Assembly: GCF_907164915.1 (NCBI RefSeq)
Contig: NC_061870.1
Location: 2,563,273-2,627,272 of the forward strand
From: Impatiens glandulifera
Taxonomy: Eukaryota > Streptophyta > Magnoliopsida > Ericales > Balsaminaceae
Direction of reading: 5' to 3'
DNA length: 64,000 nucleotides
In this document: positions 1 to 11,756 of the stretch, in pieces
Layout of the letters: each line of letters opens with the position of its first letter
How positions within the stretch are numbered: position 1 is the stretch's first letter
The notes under the pieces: generated by a model
The model's input: the letters and a program-made list of their open reading frames with translations, nothing else
The model's database searches: none
Told to the model about the DNA's origin: nothing
Position numbers and translations under genes: made by a program

Positions 1-160
1 AATTCTTTCGCTCGCTCTAATTCGACTCCTATTAAACGATTAATTCTTCGCTCCAATTCGACTACTCTTAAATAAAAAATTTCATATAAAATTTAAAAAA
101 TAAAAACAAGTAATTGATGCGAAAAATTCTTCGCTCCAAATCGACTCCTTGTAAAAATTA
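1..160. repeat. CGAAG/CTTCG dyad repeats, cluster A
   Basis: Three spaced copies of an 'attcttcgctc...tcgactcct' block occur, each followed by an A/T-rich spacer. They are the same family as the larger arrays at 4268-4512, 5740-6062 and 11757-13185. The cluster runs off the left edge of the window, so its full size is unknown. It lies just beyond the 3' end of the first Ulp1-like pseudogene. Confidence 0.6.
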
Positions 161-233
161 CCTGTTTTTTAAGTACTGACAACAAATTAATTTACAAAAA
201 TTAAATTTCATTAAAAACAATCTGTATATACAT

Positions 234-421
234 CTTCATTATTGTAAAAATGTCAAGTAAAAGTATTTGAAAATTTTAATTACACAACATCTTCATTATT
301 GTAACAAAGTCAAGTAAAATTATTTGAAAAGTTTAATTACACAATCTGTATGCATCTTCATTATTGTACAAATGTCAAGTAAAATTATTTGAAAACTTTA
401 ATTACACAATCTGTATACATT
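234..421. repeat. tandem repeat, three units of about 57-65 bp
   Basis: Units begin at about 234, 291 and 355, each opening with CTTCATTATTGTA and continuing through a 'gtcaagtaaaa' and 'ttaattacacaa' segment. Copies differ at a few bases. No coding potential is seen. Confidence 0.8.
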
Positions 422-529
422 TCCAAATTCATCTACTAATCCATTTACTGCAGGAATCGTAGACCTTGTTCCTGACTCTGTTGAGCTCCGAGCCAATGAC
501 ACGCCAACAATATATCATCCTCAATGTCT

Positions 530-3500
530 TTATTTGTGCGCGCACATTTTTTTAACGGCGAAGCCACTTTTCCAACCCTTCAGTTCACCTTCATACGACT
601 CCATGTGTCTCATGCAAAAAATGACGCATTCATTGTAATTCCTGGAATCCTGCCATGACAATTTCAAACATTTCTTTTCCAAATTGCCATACTTTATAGC
701 AAGAACGGGGTTTACGTCGTTCATGATGTAATGTAATTTAGTGCTAAAAGTAATTCAATCATTGAACTAGTTAAAAATCAAATTTTAGTGTCATACCAAG
801 ATTTGGACATTCTTATATCTTCTCTCGAAGGGCGATTGCATAGGTGACTCCCTGTTGTCAATTACTTGAATTTCCTTTTGTATGAAGTTATAGAAAACCA
901 AGTAGAAATGGGAGTCATCAATGATTGGGAAAAACATATATGAATAGAATTAAAACAAATAAGATTGCATAGAGGTGTACATGCTATTATAAGATATCAC
1001 AGCGAGAGATGTACTTACGAGGTCCACATTCAAGAGATCCCTTTTCAAAATGTTGAAAGCCCGACCTTCACGACAGAACCTTTCATCGAATTGGTGTTTC
1101 GAAGTAATCCCACTTGCACGAAAAATCTGTTTACAACATAGTCTTTAGAATCACACGAATAACATAATTGATAAACAATAGTGTTAGTACAACTTACGGT
1201 GAGCGCGGTTGTGTAGAAAATCTTATTGTAACGACGTTTTACATTTCTCCTACAAAAGTCGTTCAACATGTACGACCAAATGTCAATAATCATACTGTCT
1301 ACCCAGGTTTGATCAGCCATTGTAAGCATGTCCCCGCGCGTCACGTGTAGACTTAGTCTATCACTTAAAAATAACATTTCACTACATAAAACCAGAAAAA
1401 CATGTTTCAGAATGAGATACAAAGTATATTTTTTAGGAATAAGTAAGAATGTCGAGGAAACATTACCTTTTTTCAAGTCCTGTAGCAAATATGAAACCCA
1501 CAAATATCTTCTGAATGTTTGATATTTCTTTGACATCCTTAAACATTTTATTGTATTATAGGGTATTCAATACTGGGGGCAATTCCAATCCTCCAAGCCA
1601 TTCCTTCAATTTCATTTTGGACGAGACGAGGAAGGTTGAAGTGGCGGTGGTAGACTAGAGATGCATTCTTCTTCAATTTTTACTATCGACAATGAAAGGG
1701 AGTTGTTGTTGGTTTCGGTGTTTATGACATCGGTTAACCAATCCATTTTCAAATTTATGGGGACTTTTCTGCAAACATTTAAGGCCTTTGATGGTCCAAC
1801 TTCTTCTATTTGTTGAATAATTTGGGTAGGAGGCAAGGCTTGGGTTATTGGAGTTCTGGTTTTGGTGTTAGTTTCTATTTTGGAAGGAATGGTGTTGGCT
1901 TTGGCTTGGGCTGTTAGAGTGGTGGTGGTTTTGGTGTTGGTTTCTATTTTTGGAGGAATGGTGTTTTGGTTGGATTGGGCTGTTGGAGTGGTGGTGGTTT
2001 TGGTGTTGGCTTGGGTGTTGGGAGTAATTGTTTTGGCTTTGGCTTGGGCTGTGTGAGTGGTTTTGGTTTTGGTTTCTGTTTTGGGAGGAATGGTGTTTTA
2101 GTTGGCTTGGGCTGTTGGAGTGGTGGTGGTTTTGGTGTTGGCTTGGGTGTTGGGAGTAATTGTTTTGGCGTTGGCTTGGGCTGTTGGAGTGGTGATGATT
2201 TGGTGTTGGATTGGGTGTTGGGAGGAATGGTTTTGGTGTTGGCTTGGGTGTTGGGAGGAATGTTTTGGTGTTGGCTTGGGTGTTGGGAGGAATGGCATTG
2301 TGGTTTGGCTTGGGCTGTTGGAGTGGTGCCGGTTTTGGGGGGTAATGGTGTTCTTGTTGGCTTCTGTTGTGGGAGGAAGGTCTTCTTCTCTTGGTTGCTG
2401 ATGCTTTGTCTTGTCCAAACTCCTTTGTAAGCCTTCCCTCAGGATTGAATGGGAGTTTAGTATAGTGGCAAATGGCTCAAAGGCAGATTGTACAAGTTCA
2501 ATTGCGTTAATCTGGTGCATCTCATTTAGATATTTAGCCCCTTGTGCCAATTCATCTACAGCGGCCGCAACCTTCCTCAAACATGATGCAAGATTTTGTG
2601 GAATCGGTGGCTACTTAGTAAGATTGGATGTAATGTCATCCCCAGCTTGTGGTAGTGGTGGTTGCTCATTCGGAATGGCTATGCGAGCAACTTCCCTACC
2701 ATGTCCAAACCCCCCCTGGGCAGCCTCATAATCAACCCTGTCGTACATCTTCTTCTCGTCCCAGCATCCCAAAATAGGAAAATTCCTTGAGATCTGACTG
2801 TTTACCTTGAACTCAACGACCCGATCCAAGTAGCACAACTGATACATTAACATAAACAAATATATATTACGTTAAACTAAAGGAAAAGTTATGAAGCTAG
2901 AACCTACAACAAATAAATTTGTACACTCACCAAAAGAAACGTTAGTGGTCCATGGAAATATGATGTCTTTTTTTCTTTCCACTTATAAACACTATCAACA
3001 AGTCCGTCTAAAGTAAACTTGCACCAATTGTAGTCTTTAATTTTAGATACATCCTGTAGGGATTTCAGTATTTTGAATCTGTATATAAAAAAGGAGTGCC
3101 TCAAATCATTAACATGATAGTGAAGTTCAAAATGAAATTACAGAATTATTGCTAGGTATTTTGGGTATACTTGCACTGTGGATTTTGGAATGTCCACAAA
3201 AAACAGGATACAACAAACACAACGAAGTCCATCTTGAAGTTACTATCTCCGGCTGTATTCTGTAGAATTTTGTCCGGCATTTTGTAGGTCGAAGGACCTC
3301 CACTGTTCTCGAATCCCCATCTCCTTCTCCACGCCGTGAGATTGTCCTTGTACTCCTTGTCGTCCGTGCGAATTCCTAAACATTCTTCCACTTCTAATTC
3401 CCCTCTAGGGATGTTCAATACACATTGAACATCCTCTTCATCAATCTGCATCTCTTGTCCACTGTGTAGGACGATGCTCCTCCTTCTGGGATTGAAGAGA

Positions 3501-4051
3501 CTCACAATGCACCGTGAGAATTCAAGTGGGCATTTTGATATGTCTAGTGAAAGAAGTGAACCAAATCCTATGTCCCTCACAGCATCCTTCTGTTCTTCGG
3601 ATAACCTGTTAAACAGGTAATGAAGGCGCGATGGAGAGGTTCTGCTCTTAAAATCAACATCAGGGTCACGAGTCTTTCTTCTTTTCTTCTTAACCTGGTT
3701 CTCATTAAGTGCTTCATTAGCAGATGTGGCCAGTATATTCAATGGTGTCGAGGGCGTACATGATGCCTCGGGTTTTCTTTTCTTTTGTTTAACCCTACAT
3801 TAACATGTGTGCAATATATTTATACAAAAAAATTGATGAACTACATAATCAGAAATGAAACAAATATGTACATTTTCTAACATTAGCGTAATTACCTCAG
3901 TGTGTTAACTTCCGTCGTCGATTCAGTATATGGAACTATTTGCTTATCGGAATCCTGATTCTGAAATGATAGAGTCACATTTAGATTCAAACGAATACAA
4001 ATAAGCAAACGAAAAAGACAAACGCATGAAACCGTCAACACTTCTTACCAT
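530..4051 (-). pseudogene. Ulp1-type (C48) cysteine protease gene of a plant transposon, copy 1
   Basis: A multi-exon gene is readable on the minus strand. The likely start is ATG at 4049-4051, directly followed by a GT donor. Further coding exons are about 3896-3960, 3171-3794, 2931-3078 and 2838 downward, with GT-AG borders and matching phases. The N-terminal part resembles the domain that precedes the protease in plant Ulp1-like transposon proteins (an 'LSEEQKDAVRDIGFGSLLSL' block, then 'DEEDVQCVLNIPRG'). A Pro/Thr/Gln-rich repetitive linker follows (about 1860-2400). The C-terminal protease pieces show a His motif (DDSHFYLVF, near 900-920), Asp (QVIDNRES, near 860) and Gln/Cys (WQDSRNYNECVIF, near 610-655), so all triad residues are visible. 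In the usual DCGVF motif the Gly after the catalytic Cys is changed. In-frame stops at 2611-2613 and 2098-2100 and uncertain later exons make it a pseudogene. The protease would act on SUMO-like conjugates, but for transposon copies this is inference. Confidence 0.75.
1862..2345. repeat. G/T-rich minisatellite in the linker of Ulp1-like copy 1
   Basis: Imperfect repeats of a 'ggcttgggtgttgggagtaa' and 'gctgttggagtggtggtgg' type, read on the minus strand as Pro/Thr/Gln/Ala/Asn-rich peptide (TPTAQAN, NTQANTKT, PTPKPTPKHSSQH). The long plus-strand reading frames here are only the antisense of this low-complexity array. One unit has CAAC-TAA where sister units have CAAC-CAA, which makes the stop at 2098-2100. 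Confidence 0.75.
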
Positions 4052-4267
4052 TTTCGCAGCAGCAGAAGATACTAACCGGAAGAGAAATGGATTCGGAGTC
4101 GAACGAACGGAGACGACAGCGCTAGGTGAAAGAACAGAGTAACCTGGGGTATAACGGCCGGAAGTCGGGCTTGAGATATTCTATTTTCTAAATACGTGCT
4201 CACTGTGAATGTTATTTTCATGAGCCCATTTCGATTTTTACAAACATGAATGAGTGATTTTTCATGA

Positions 4268-4512
4268 ACTTCATATAATGCGAAGCATTATTCGCTCAGG
4301 AAATCTTTTATATAATTCAACATTATGAAAATAAAAGATACTCGAATAGGCGAAGAAAGCTTCGCGTTTAACGCTGGATTGTGCGAATCATTCTTCGCTC
4401 CGGAAATCAAACATATAATTCAGCATTATGAAAAAAAATATAATCGAATAGGTGAAGAACTATTCGCGTTTAAAGCTGGAAGGAGCGAAGAAATCTTTGC
4501 TCAGGAAATCTA
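4268..4512. repeat. CGAAG/CTTCG dyad repeats, cluster B
   Basis: Two to three degenerate units of about 115 bp, each with 'gcgaag...ttcgc' half-sites, a 'caggaaatc' block and a 'cagcattatgaaaa' block. It lies upstream of the first exon of Ulp1-like copy 1 and is related by the dyad, not by the spacer, to the arrays at 5740 and 11757. Confidence 0.65.
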
Positions 4513-5739
4513 ACATATATAATACAATCTGAAGGATTGACATTTGATTGGATGGTAGTAGTTGAAATGACTTGTTGTATACGTAACAGACTGAGATCAT
4601 GTAATACAAGACAGGTGAATTGACATGACAAAAATGTTTTGGCGCTTCAATTGAATTTTTTTAATTTAATATAATTTAAATCTTATATAAATATTTAATA
4701 TAATTTTCTTTATATAGAAATAATATTATATTTAATATAATTTTATACTTATTTATTAAATATAATTTTATTTATATAGAAATAATTTAATATTTAATAT
4801 AATGTTAATTAATAAAATGAATTATTTGATTTATGATTAGAAGATTGAGCGTATTTTTGGAAAAAATTTGGGTTTTATACTAACACACACAAAGATCAAA
4901 CAACACCTAATGATATTGTTATTATTACTTTTTCATTAATAATATAATTTATGAATGATGTGTCAAAAGGCCTGCAGACTGGTCCGATTTGATATTTGAT
5001 CACGGGAAATTTACTTTTTCTGAATGCATATATATTAAATTTTTTTAAAAAAAAAACTTTTCTATTTGCTATAAAGGGATTACATAAACAATCTTGGTCC
5101 ACATGAAATTCGTGAGCATGAGCATTGTTGTGAGTGTGTGTTTGTTTAAGATAATTTGTTGGGATCTATCCTTTGGGAGATTTTATTTGGTGGAAAACGT
5201 CTTCAATGAAGATCAACTGGTGGAAAACATCTTCAGTTACTACAAATTCTTCATTCCTCGAGTAAAAACTACCGATCAAATGAAGATCATACGTGTCCAC
5301 CGCTGGTGGGAAGAGCCAACTGTAGGAGATTCCCTGGGATGGAAAACATCTCAAGAGATATCTCAACAAGTGTGATACCATAGTTATGCGTGAGAGATCC
5401 ACTATGGTCGCTTAATGGAGATGCATTGAAGCTGGAGATGTAGATGAGTATCGTTATAATGTAGAAATGTTTATGAAACGTGGAAATATTTATGAAACGT
5501 TGTAATGAAATTTAGCATCGAATTATAAAAAAATAATTGTTATATATATGTTAATTCAGATTTCATTATGTCAATTATAAAATAACGAATGAATAAATAA
5601 GAAAGAATATATAATATGTTATATATTTATTTACAATTCTAGCTAAGTATACGTTTCCCATAATTGCAATCATTGCCATAATTGTAAGCTGAAGGGACAT
5701 TACATGTAAAATGTTTTGGCGCTTCTTCAATCATTTAAC
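4513..5739. other. AT-rich intergenic stretch
   Basis: No convincing gene. It contains T/A-rich low-complexity sequence (4650-4830) and a short segment at about 5170-5350 with repeated 'ggtggaaaac(g/a)tcttca' motifs, open in both strands over less than 100 codons and without recognisable protein similarity. Confidence 0.5.
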
Positions 5740-6062
5740 CATGGATGGGATTTATTATACAAGCGAATCCATCTTCGTTCCCTGTTGTCGTTGTAAAATC
5801 TTAGTAACAAGCGAATTGGACTTCGTTCCCTAGCACTGGTTAGTTTAATAAACAAACTAACAAGCGAAGCAAGCTTCGTTCCTAAAATCATTAGAGTTTT
5901 ACATGAACGTGTCACAAATACAATATTATTTAATTAAAATTATTAGGCGAATTATTCTTCGTTCTCAAGCACCTGGTTAAAAGTAATACACTAACAAACA
6001 AACGAAGCTATCTTCGTTCGATTTAATCATTATAAACGGGTATATGAAGCGAACAAAACTTT
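5740..6062. repeat. CGAAG/CTTCG dyad repeats, cluster C
   Basis: At least six dyads such as 'aagcgaagcaagcttcgtt' and 'aacgaagctatcttcgttc' at intervals of about 45-60 bp, ending in 'gggtttacatgaac', the same phrase found between dyads at 12010, 12460 and 12810. It lies just 3' of the DUF7745-type pseudogene. Confidence 0.7.
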
Positions 6063-6306
6063 GTTATATCATTATAAGGGGTTTACATGAACACATTAGG
6101 TGTTTTACATTATAGTTTGAATTGAAAATGACATCCATATTGCAATCAAACAATCAAACATAACGAAAATGATTCGAATTATATAACTTCAGAACAATTG
6201 ATTTTCCTTTGAATGCCAAAAAACACAAAAACATTTCATAATCCGTTTACATAATTACTATACAGATTAAGCAACCAAATAGAAATTCAAAAATATAAAT
6301 TAAGCC

Positions 6307-7469
6307 CTAGTCTGATTCATCAGAGGATGACTCGTCAATCGGTCCTATCATCGACACGACTTCTTGTTCGATGACGGGTGGAATGTATAGCTGAATTGCT
6401 TCGTTCACAGCATTGATCCATCGATTGGGGAATGAAACCGTAAGAGAATTTTCTATTATTGATGCGTACTGCAGGTAAAGATGATGAGGAATATGCATCA
6501 AGTCCGCCGGAGGATTCAGTGCATTCGAAGGTAGGGGATTTCGTAGGCCAAATTGTCTATATATGATAGTTGTGCAGTAGGAGGTAGATCCCTCCATGCC
6601 CAACACAATGATGAATGGAGAACCCCTCATCTCGTACATCATTTGACTAAAGAGATACCACGGAACAATGAACCGAATTGGGTGAATATCAGAAATAGAA
6701 TTCTCAAGCACGATTCCAGCGACCCTTTGCAACTGCATATTTGCAAAGGAAGGGTAGGGAATTGAAGGAAGGGGCAACCAATGCAATTTTTCTAACAACC
6801 AGAGGTAAAGACCAAAGGTGATCCACGAAGGGAATAGTTATTTGGCTCTGGAACAAAGTCGTTAAGACCAAGGAGTGTCTCAGAAAGTATAGGCTAGCCA
6901 TGTTTGGGGCGTTTCCCATCAGTGCAGGAACTACCTCGAGGAGCCTATCCGAAGGCCGTAGTCCTTCAGCCGGACACAAAAAAAATGAGCAAGAACGACA
7001 AGCATGATTAGTTTGCTTTGTGTGTGGCTGATGGTCCTCTCAGCTCCCTGGACACGCCAAATGTACTCGTCTATGTTTGTCATATTGAGAAATCCATGTT
7101 GGAGGGTAAACAAAACAGCGTCAAACATTGTACATCTATAAAAGTTATGGCAAATTTCGAATGCAAAATGAGGTTCATAATTGACAGGCAAAATCATGAG
7201 TGCAAGACTCCCACACCTAAGGATTGAAGCGAAGTCCTTAATCGTCGGGCATATGTGCATGTCCCCAATAACAAAAGAACGAGTATGCGTATTCCATCTG
7301 CTTTTTATGTGGCCATCATTCCTTCGTGAACGTTTATTTGTAAAAGAGGTAAAATCTCATCTACATGATAGACACTAAAAGGGATAGGGTCATCGTTGAT
7401 CAGACTTAAGTATCTCTCTAGCTGTTGCTGCGATAAAACCAGCATGTCTGGGTCCATCTTTACCTCCAT
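6307..7469 (-). pseudogene. DUF7745-type plant transposon-associated protein, frameshifted
   Basis: Read on the minus strand from ATG at 7467-7469 (or 7455-7457), the product begins with a MDPDMLVLSQQQLERY segment and is then split by frameshifts into at least four blocks: up to about 7310; 7310 to 6931 (SRWNTHTRSFVIGD then CPTIKDFASILRCG); 6979 to 6704 (SDRLLEVVPALMGN); and 6798 to 6307 (PFIIVLGMEGSTSYCTTIIY then RQFGLRNPLP). The order and spacing of these blocks match my memory of plant DUF7745 proteins, in which 'PT.E.Y..LL' and '...YRQFG..Q.IP' segments recur. The C-terminus is acidic (ESSSDESD). Function is unknown. The frameshifts make it a decayed copy. It sits between two Ulp1-like pseudogenes on the same strand. 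Confidence 0.6.
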
Positions 7470-7558
7470 CTTAGTGTAATACTAAATGAATGAAGAGAAT
7501 GAATGTAGTACCTAAACACTGGTAGAGAGAGATTTGGGAAGGAGAGAGTCAAAACATA

Positions 7559-7560
7559 AA

Positions 7561-7594
<34 letters not shown>

Positions 7595-7595
7595 T
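7559..7595. repeat. GAGAGT hexanucleotide microsatellite
   Basis: About six perfect GTGAGA units in a row. It would read as a Glu-Ser run on the plus strand, but no gene is supported there. Confidence 0.9.
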
Positions 7596-7671
7596 GACAA
7601 TAGCTACTGCTGAAGTAATAAATGATTTTTCATTCATGAATTCACATACTTACATAACTCCGGTAGGGGCG

Positions 7672-7740
7672 TTACATGTTGTGAAGATATCTTCGTTTAT
7701 GAATTTGAAAACATATAGTTGCGAAGATAACTTCGTTTCT
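7672..7740. repeat. CGAAG/CTTCG dyads, cluster D
   Basis: Two dyads (GAAGATATCTTCG and GCGAAGATAACTTCG), each followed by a 'tttctgaattt' or 'tttatgaattt' block, preceded by 'gcgttacatg'. Small member of the dyad family, located between the DUF7745-type pseudogene and Ulp1-like copy 2. Confidence 0.6.
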
Positions 7741-9136
7741 GAATTTAAAAATATGGGTACAAGAAGACATAAGAAACATCAATAAATTATAAGTTATAAT
7801 TGCATAAAGTACATTAGTACACTAATGTCAATTGACCAGTTACACATACGAATTTCTGTATAAGTATAATTCCTTATAACACATACAAATATCTAAAATC
7901 TTGATTTAATTGCCTTCTTTAACTTAAACCTATTGACATTGTGCTCAGATATAAGAATTCTGTATAAATATTTGATCCTCAATATACTCAAAGCTTCTTC
8001 GGCCTTCAAAAGAACAAGAGAAACTATAAGAACATATATAATTTTTAAATGTGATAGACTAACATATGGTATAACACTTACATTGTCGCTTTTGATGTTA
8101 ATATCCAAATCCTTCACCTTTCCTCTATATGTTTCCATATGTCTCATTAAATATACACCACAGTCTTTCTTGTTTGTATTGTCTTGCCAATTCAGCTTTG
8201 GGCCCGTACACCTGTATGATCCTATTTTTCCACCTCGTTGTGCTAGGCCTTGCCTTCCCAAAAATTTCCCAAACCATTCAATGTGTTTCGTTAAATTGGT
8301 ATACTTGTCCAGAAGTTTCATGTTATGTGGACGAGGAGAGTTGTTTAGTATTTCGATTCGGGAAACAGAAAAATTCACACATACAAGAAAGAAATGTTCG
8401 AATTGGACGAAAGTTAGGAATATCTGTAAAAAGAATACAAACATTAATTATTTGATTTCATACTCGTTACTTGGAATTGTTATGTACATACCATGTCAGC
8501 GCTTTTCAGGTCTTCTTTTGTTATTTTGAAGTTTGTCATGTCTTTTTCAAGGCACGAGCAAAATGTGGTGCAATCAAAATATAAGAGATTAACCTACAAA
8601 ATAAGTCTAGAGTATCAAAGTCATGAACATTGAAGGATACATAGCACAAAAACAAGAGAAGCACTTACATATGATATTGTTGAAAAACAAATTATAGGTT
8701 TTTCATGCCTTGCAAACCTTCTGAATTTGGAGTGCAAAAGTATGGCCCAAGCGTCCACCACTTCGCTCGCAATTTCTTCATTTTCTTTCATTGTTCGAAA
8801 TAGTTTACGGGTAATATTACCCGGAGGACCTTCGTACTGAACGTCACTGCAAAATAGATTCATTTAGAACATAACTACTTTCATATTTCAAATTTTGAAA
8901 AGCATGCTAAGTGTAACTTACCTTTCATCCAGGTCTTCAGAAAACACAAAATCGGCAAATCTCTGTTCCTTGTTGGTTATTTTGTGGTCCAAATTCTCCA
9001 CAACCTCTATCATGTAAGGGGATTGAAGGTGCACCGAAATTTTTGTAATCTTCCTTTTAGGATAGTCTCTAATGTTGACGCGTCCCCCCATCATCTTCAT
9101 CTTCATCTTCAGAAGATTCATCAGCTTTAGAAGTCT

Positions 9137-9330
9137 CACCCTCTTCCTTCCCTTCACCCTTATCATTTGGTTCAACAGGGGTGACTGAGCTTTTATTTCC
9201 ACACCCTCTTCCTTCCCTTCACCCTTATCATTTGGTTCAATAGGGGTGACTGAGCTTTGTTTTCCTCACCCTCTTCCTTCCGTTCACCCTTATCATTTGG
9301 TTCAACAGGGGGTGACTGAGCTTTGTTGTG
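9137..9330. repeat. 65-bp tandem repeat, three units
   Basis: Units start at about 9137, 9202 and 9267 (CACCCTCTTCC...), each running through 'cacccttatcatttggttcaa'. Because 65 is not a multiple of three, each unit shifts the minus-strand reading frame, which breaks the Ulp1-like copy 2 frame here. Confidence 0.85.
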
Positions 9331-9690
9331 CAGAACTGCATCCTCAAGATCTTTCTGTTGAACAGGGAGTGATTGAATAACTTCCTTGTGCAGAACTGCA
9401 TCCTCAAGATCTTTCTGTTGAACAGGGAGTGATTGAATAACTTCATTGTGCAGAATTGCATCCTCAAGATCTTTCTGCTGAACAAGGAGTGATTGATTAT
9501 CTTCATTGTGCAGAACTACATCCTCAAGATCATTCAGTTGAACAGGGAGTGACTGATTATCTTCATTGTGCTCAACTGAATCCTCAAAATCATTCGGTGT
9601 TGCACGGGGTAATGGATTATCTTGATTGTCCTCAACTGCATTCTCACAGGGGTATTCAACCAGGGGACTATTGATTATCAAGCCCGCACA
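9331..9690. repeat. 60-bp coding tandem repeat, six units
   Basis: Units begin exactly at 9331, 9391, 9451, 9511, 9571 and 9631, the first three nearly identical and the last two more diverged. On the minus strand each unit encodes 20 residues of the type 'LEDAVLHNEVIQSLPVQQKD'. They form the hydrophilic linker between the N-terminal domain and the protease in Ulp1-like copy 2; repeat number would set linker length without changing frame. Confidence 0.9.
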
Positions 9691-11756
9691 CTCTAAAGTG
9701 TCCACAAGTGCCTCACTTGGAGGATCTTCCCCACTTTTACGAACCTCAGCATCATTCACCACCTTCAAGTATTTCATGAACCCTTCAGACTCTATTAGGT
9801 TCAGGAAACCAGCCTAAAAAAAGGCTTCGGATCGATGTTGCGTTTCTTCAACTCCCCTGATAGGTAATTAAGCTGTTGGGCTATATCTTTAAAAGTTTGC
9901 ACGATTTTGGATGTCAACATTTGTAGATTATGAAAAACATATTTTATTAGTCTCGAAAACAAGAAAGTATAGACAAATGTGAGTCAATTTGTTGTTTCCA
10001 CATACCTCATCATCGTCTTCATTTACTTCCACCAAATTAACTGGACTCTCAGGTTCTTTATCTTCTAGGCGCACCCTTGCCCCGCCCAGCCCAAAACCCC
10101 CGGCACGAGCTTCTAAGGTGGTAAACTCTAACAATGTGACGTCATCCCAGCAAGAGATGAATGGAAATTTCCTTTCATAAGGCTGACGTACACCTTCCAC
10201 AAAAACACCATCTAGGTAGCAAATCTGAAGTAAAGGAATGAGAAACATGTTAGTAAATATTTGATACCTATAAATCATATACAAGAGAGAAATTATTTAC
10301 CAATAAAAGGGTTAGAGGTCCATCAAAATATGGATTTTTATCTTTACTTTCTTTTTCTTTCCAACTTCTTATACTTTCAAGCAATCGTTGTAGTGTGAAG
10401 TAGCACCAGTTCATCTCCTTTATGTTATCAACATCCATTAAGGATTTGAGAATTTTGAACCTAAAATGAATAAAATACATGTGTGAGTAATCACAAATAC
10501 AATTAGATATATAATAGGTTTGAATACATGTTTACCTGGCTCGTGAATTTTGAACTAGACATAAAAAACTTGAGACAACAAAGTCGATTTTGAAATCGTT
10601 GTTTGCACTTGTGTTACTTAATATCTTAAGTATCATAGAAAGTGTTTCAGGAGCTGAATTTGACTCTTCCCCGGTCCATCTGGTCTTCCAATCCCTCAAG
10701 AAATTAAAAAAAATCAGGGTCCTTAGTCTTGTCCCCCCCCTGGCGGACTCAACTACGTTCATTGGCCCTCTTGGGAGGTTCAGCACGAACTGGACGAGAT
10801 CTTCATCGATAAGGATCTCCTCACCGTTGGCCAATACCAGAGAACTCTTATCCGGGTCAAAAGATCTGATTACGTGTCTTGAAAAATGCCACGATCAAGT
10901 GGAGACACCCAATGTAAGAAGAGAACCAAACCCGATTTGCTTCACAGCTTCCTTCTATTCTACGCTCAATTTAGGAATCATTTGATAAAGGCCATGAGGG
11001 GATGATCTTGTTAGAAATGCCACTTTCCTTTTTTGATGGTTTTGGTTTTTTGGGGAGATGGTGGTAAATCTTCATCGACTGGTGTAGTAGATGGAGCAAT
11101 ATTAGTGGTTCTAGGGGTGGTGCTGGTAACTCTTCATCGGCTAGTGTAGTGGATGTAGCAATAACATTGGTTTTTTGGGGGGAGGGTGGAGGTGGTAGTA
11201 AAATATCATCAACATGTGTAGTACCTGCAACAATATCAGTAGCTTCGAAAGCAACTATAGAAATTGATTCATCAGTCGATGACTTCGTGTACGTCTTCGT
11301 ATTTCTCTTCCTCTTCCTTTCATATTTAAGCAAGTGAAACCTCAAATTCATTATTTTCGGTGGGATAACATAAATCAGTATTCAACTAAATAAATGGAAT
11401 CAACGGGTGTAAAATTAATAGAAAATATATAAACACAATAAGATTAACCTACCTCTCTAGTTTATTGTCGGGATTGACGTTGGATACTAGATTTGGGGCG
11501 GTTTCGTTTTCGTTTATGCTGTTACAAACTGACAAGACAACCTCTCGGGAGTCGAAGGTATCCACTTCCATGTTGTTGCCTTGGTTTTCTAACATTTTCA
11601 GAAGAAATCCTTGTAGAATAGAAGAAATCTCTAGGGTTTCAACGTTGAATATTTGATGATCGCTGGGAGATAGAGAGAGAAGAATATGAACAGTTGCTTA
11701 TAAAAATGAAGAGTGGGATTGTAGCGGGAAATATATGTTTCAATCCTCCAAAAATA

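Larger units (their letters stand above)
7893..11595 (-). pseudogene. Ulp1-type (C48) cysteine protease gene of a plant transposon, copy 2
   Basis: Paralogue of the gene at 530-4051, same strand and same order of parts. The first coding exon starts at ATG 11593-11595 (MLENQGNNMEVDTFDSREVV). A Pro-rich segment follows (11351-10971), then the N-terminal block (KEAVKQIGFGSLLTLGV near 10960; DEDLVQFVLNLPRG near 10780; FKILKSLMDVDN near 10450; LCYLDGV-like near 10220), a linker made of exact 60-bp repeats (9331-9690), and the protease (VVDAWAILLHSKFRRF near 8750; EHFFLVCVNF near 8380; NWQDNTNKKDCGVYLMRHME near 8170). The His and Cys of the triad and the oxyanion Gln are present, but the position expected to be Asp reads Asn (EILNNS versus VIDNRE in copy 1). 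Stops and frameshifts in the N-terminal part and at the 65-bp repeats mean the locus is very likely inactive. Confidence 0.75.

Noticed and set aside
1862..2430. Long Gly/Val/Leu/Trp-rich plus-strand open frames
   Set aside because: They are the antisense of a minisatellite in the Ulp1-like linker; no start context, splice sites or known domain.
5094..5402. Overlapping short open frames on both strands
   Set aside because: Repeated motif, less than 100 codons, no splice or domain evidence.
7933..8529. 198-codon plus-strand open frame
   Set aside because: Antisense to the protease end of Ulp1-like copy 2, where the recognisable motifs are on the minus strand.
9331..9690. CRISPR-like regular repeats
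   Set aside because: Units are contiguous without unique spacers and code for peptide repeats; plant nuclear DNA.
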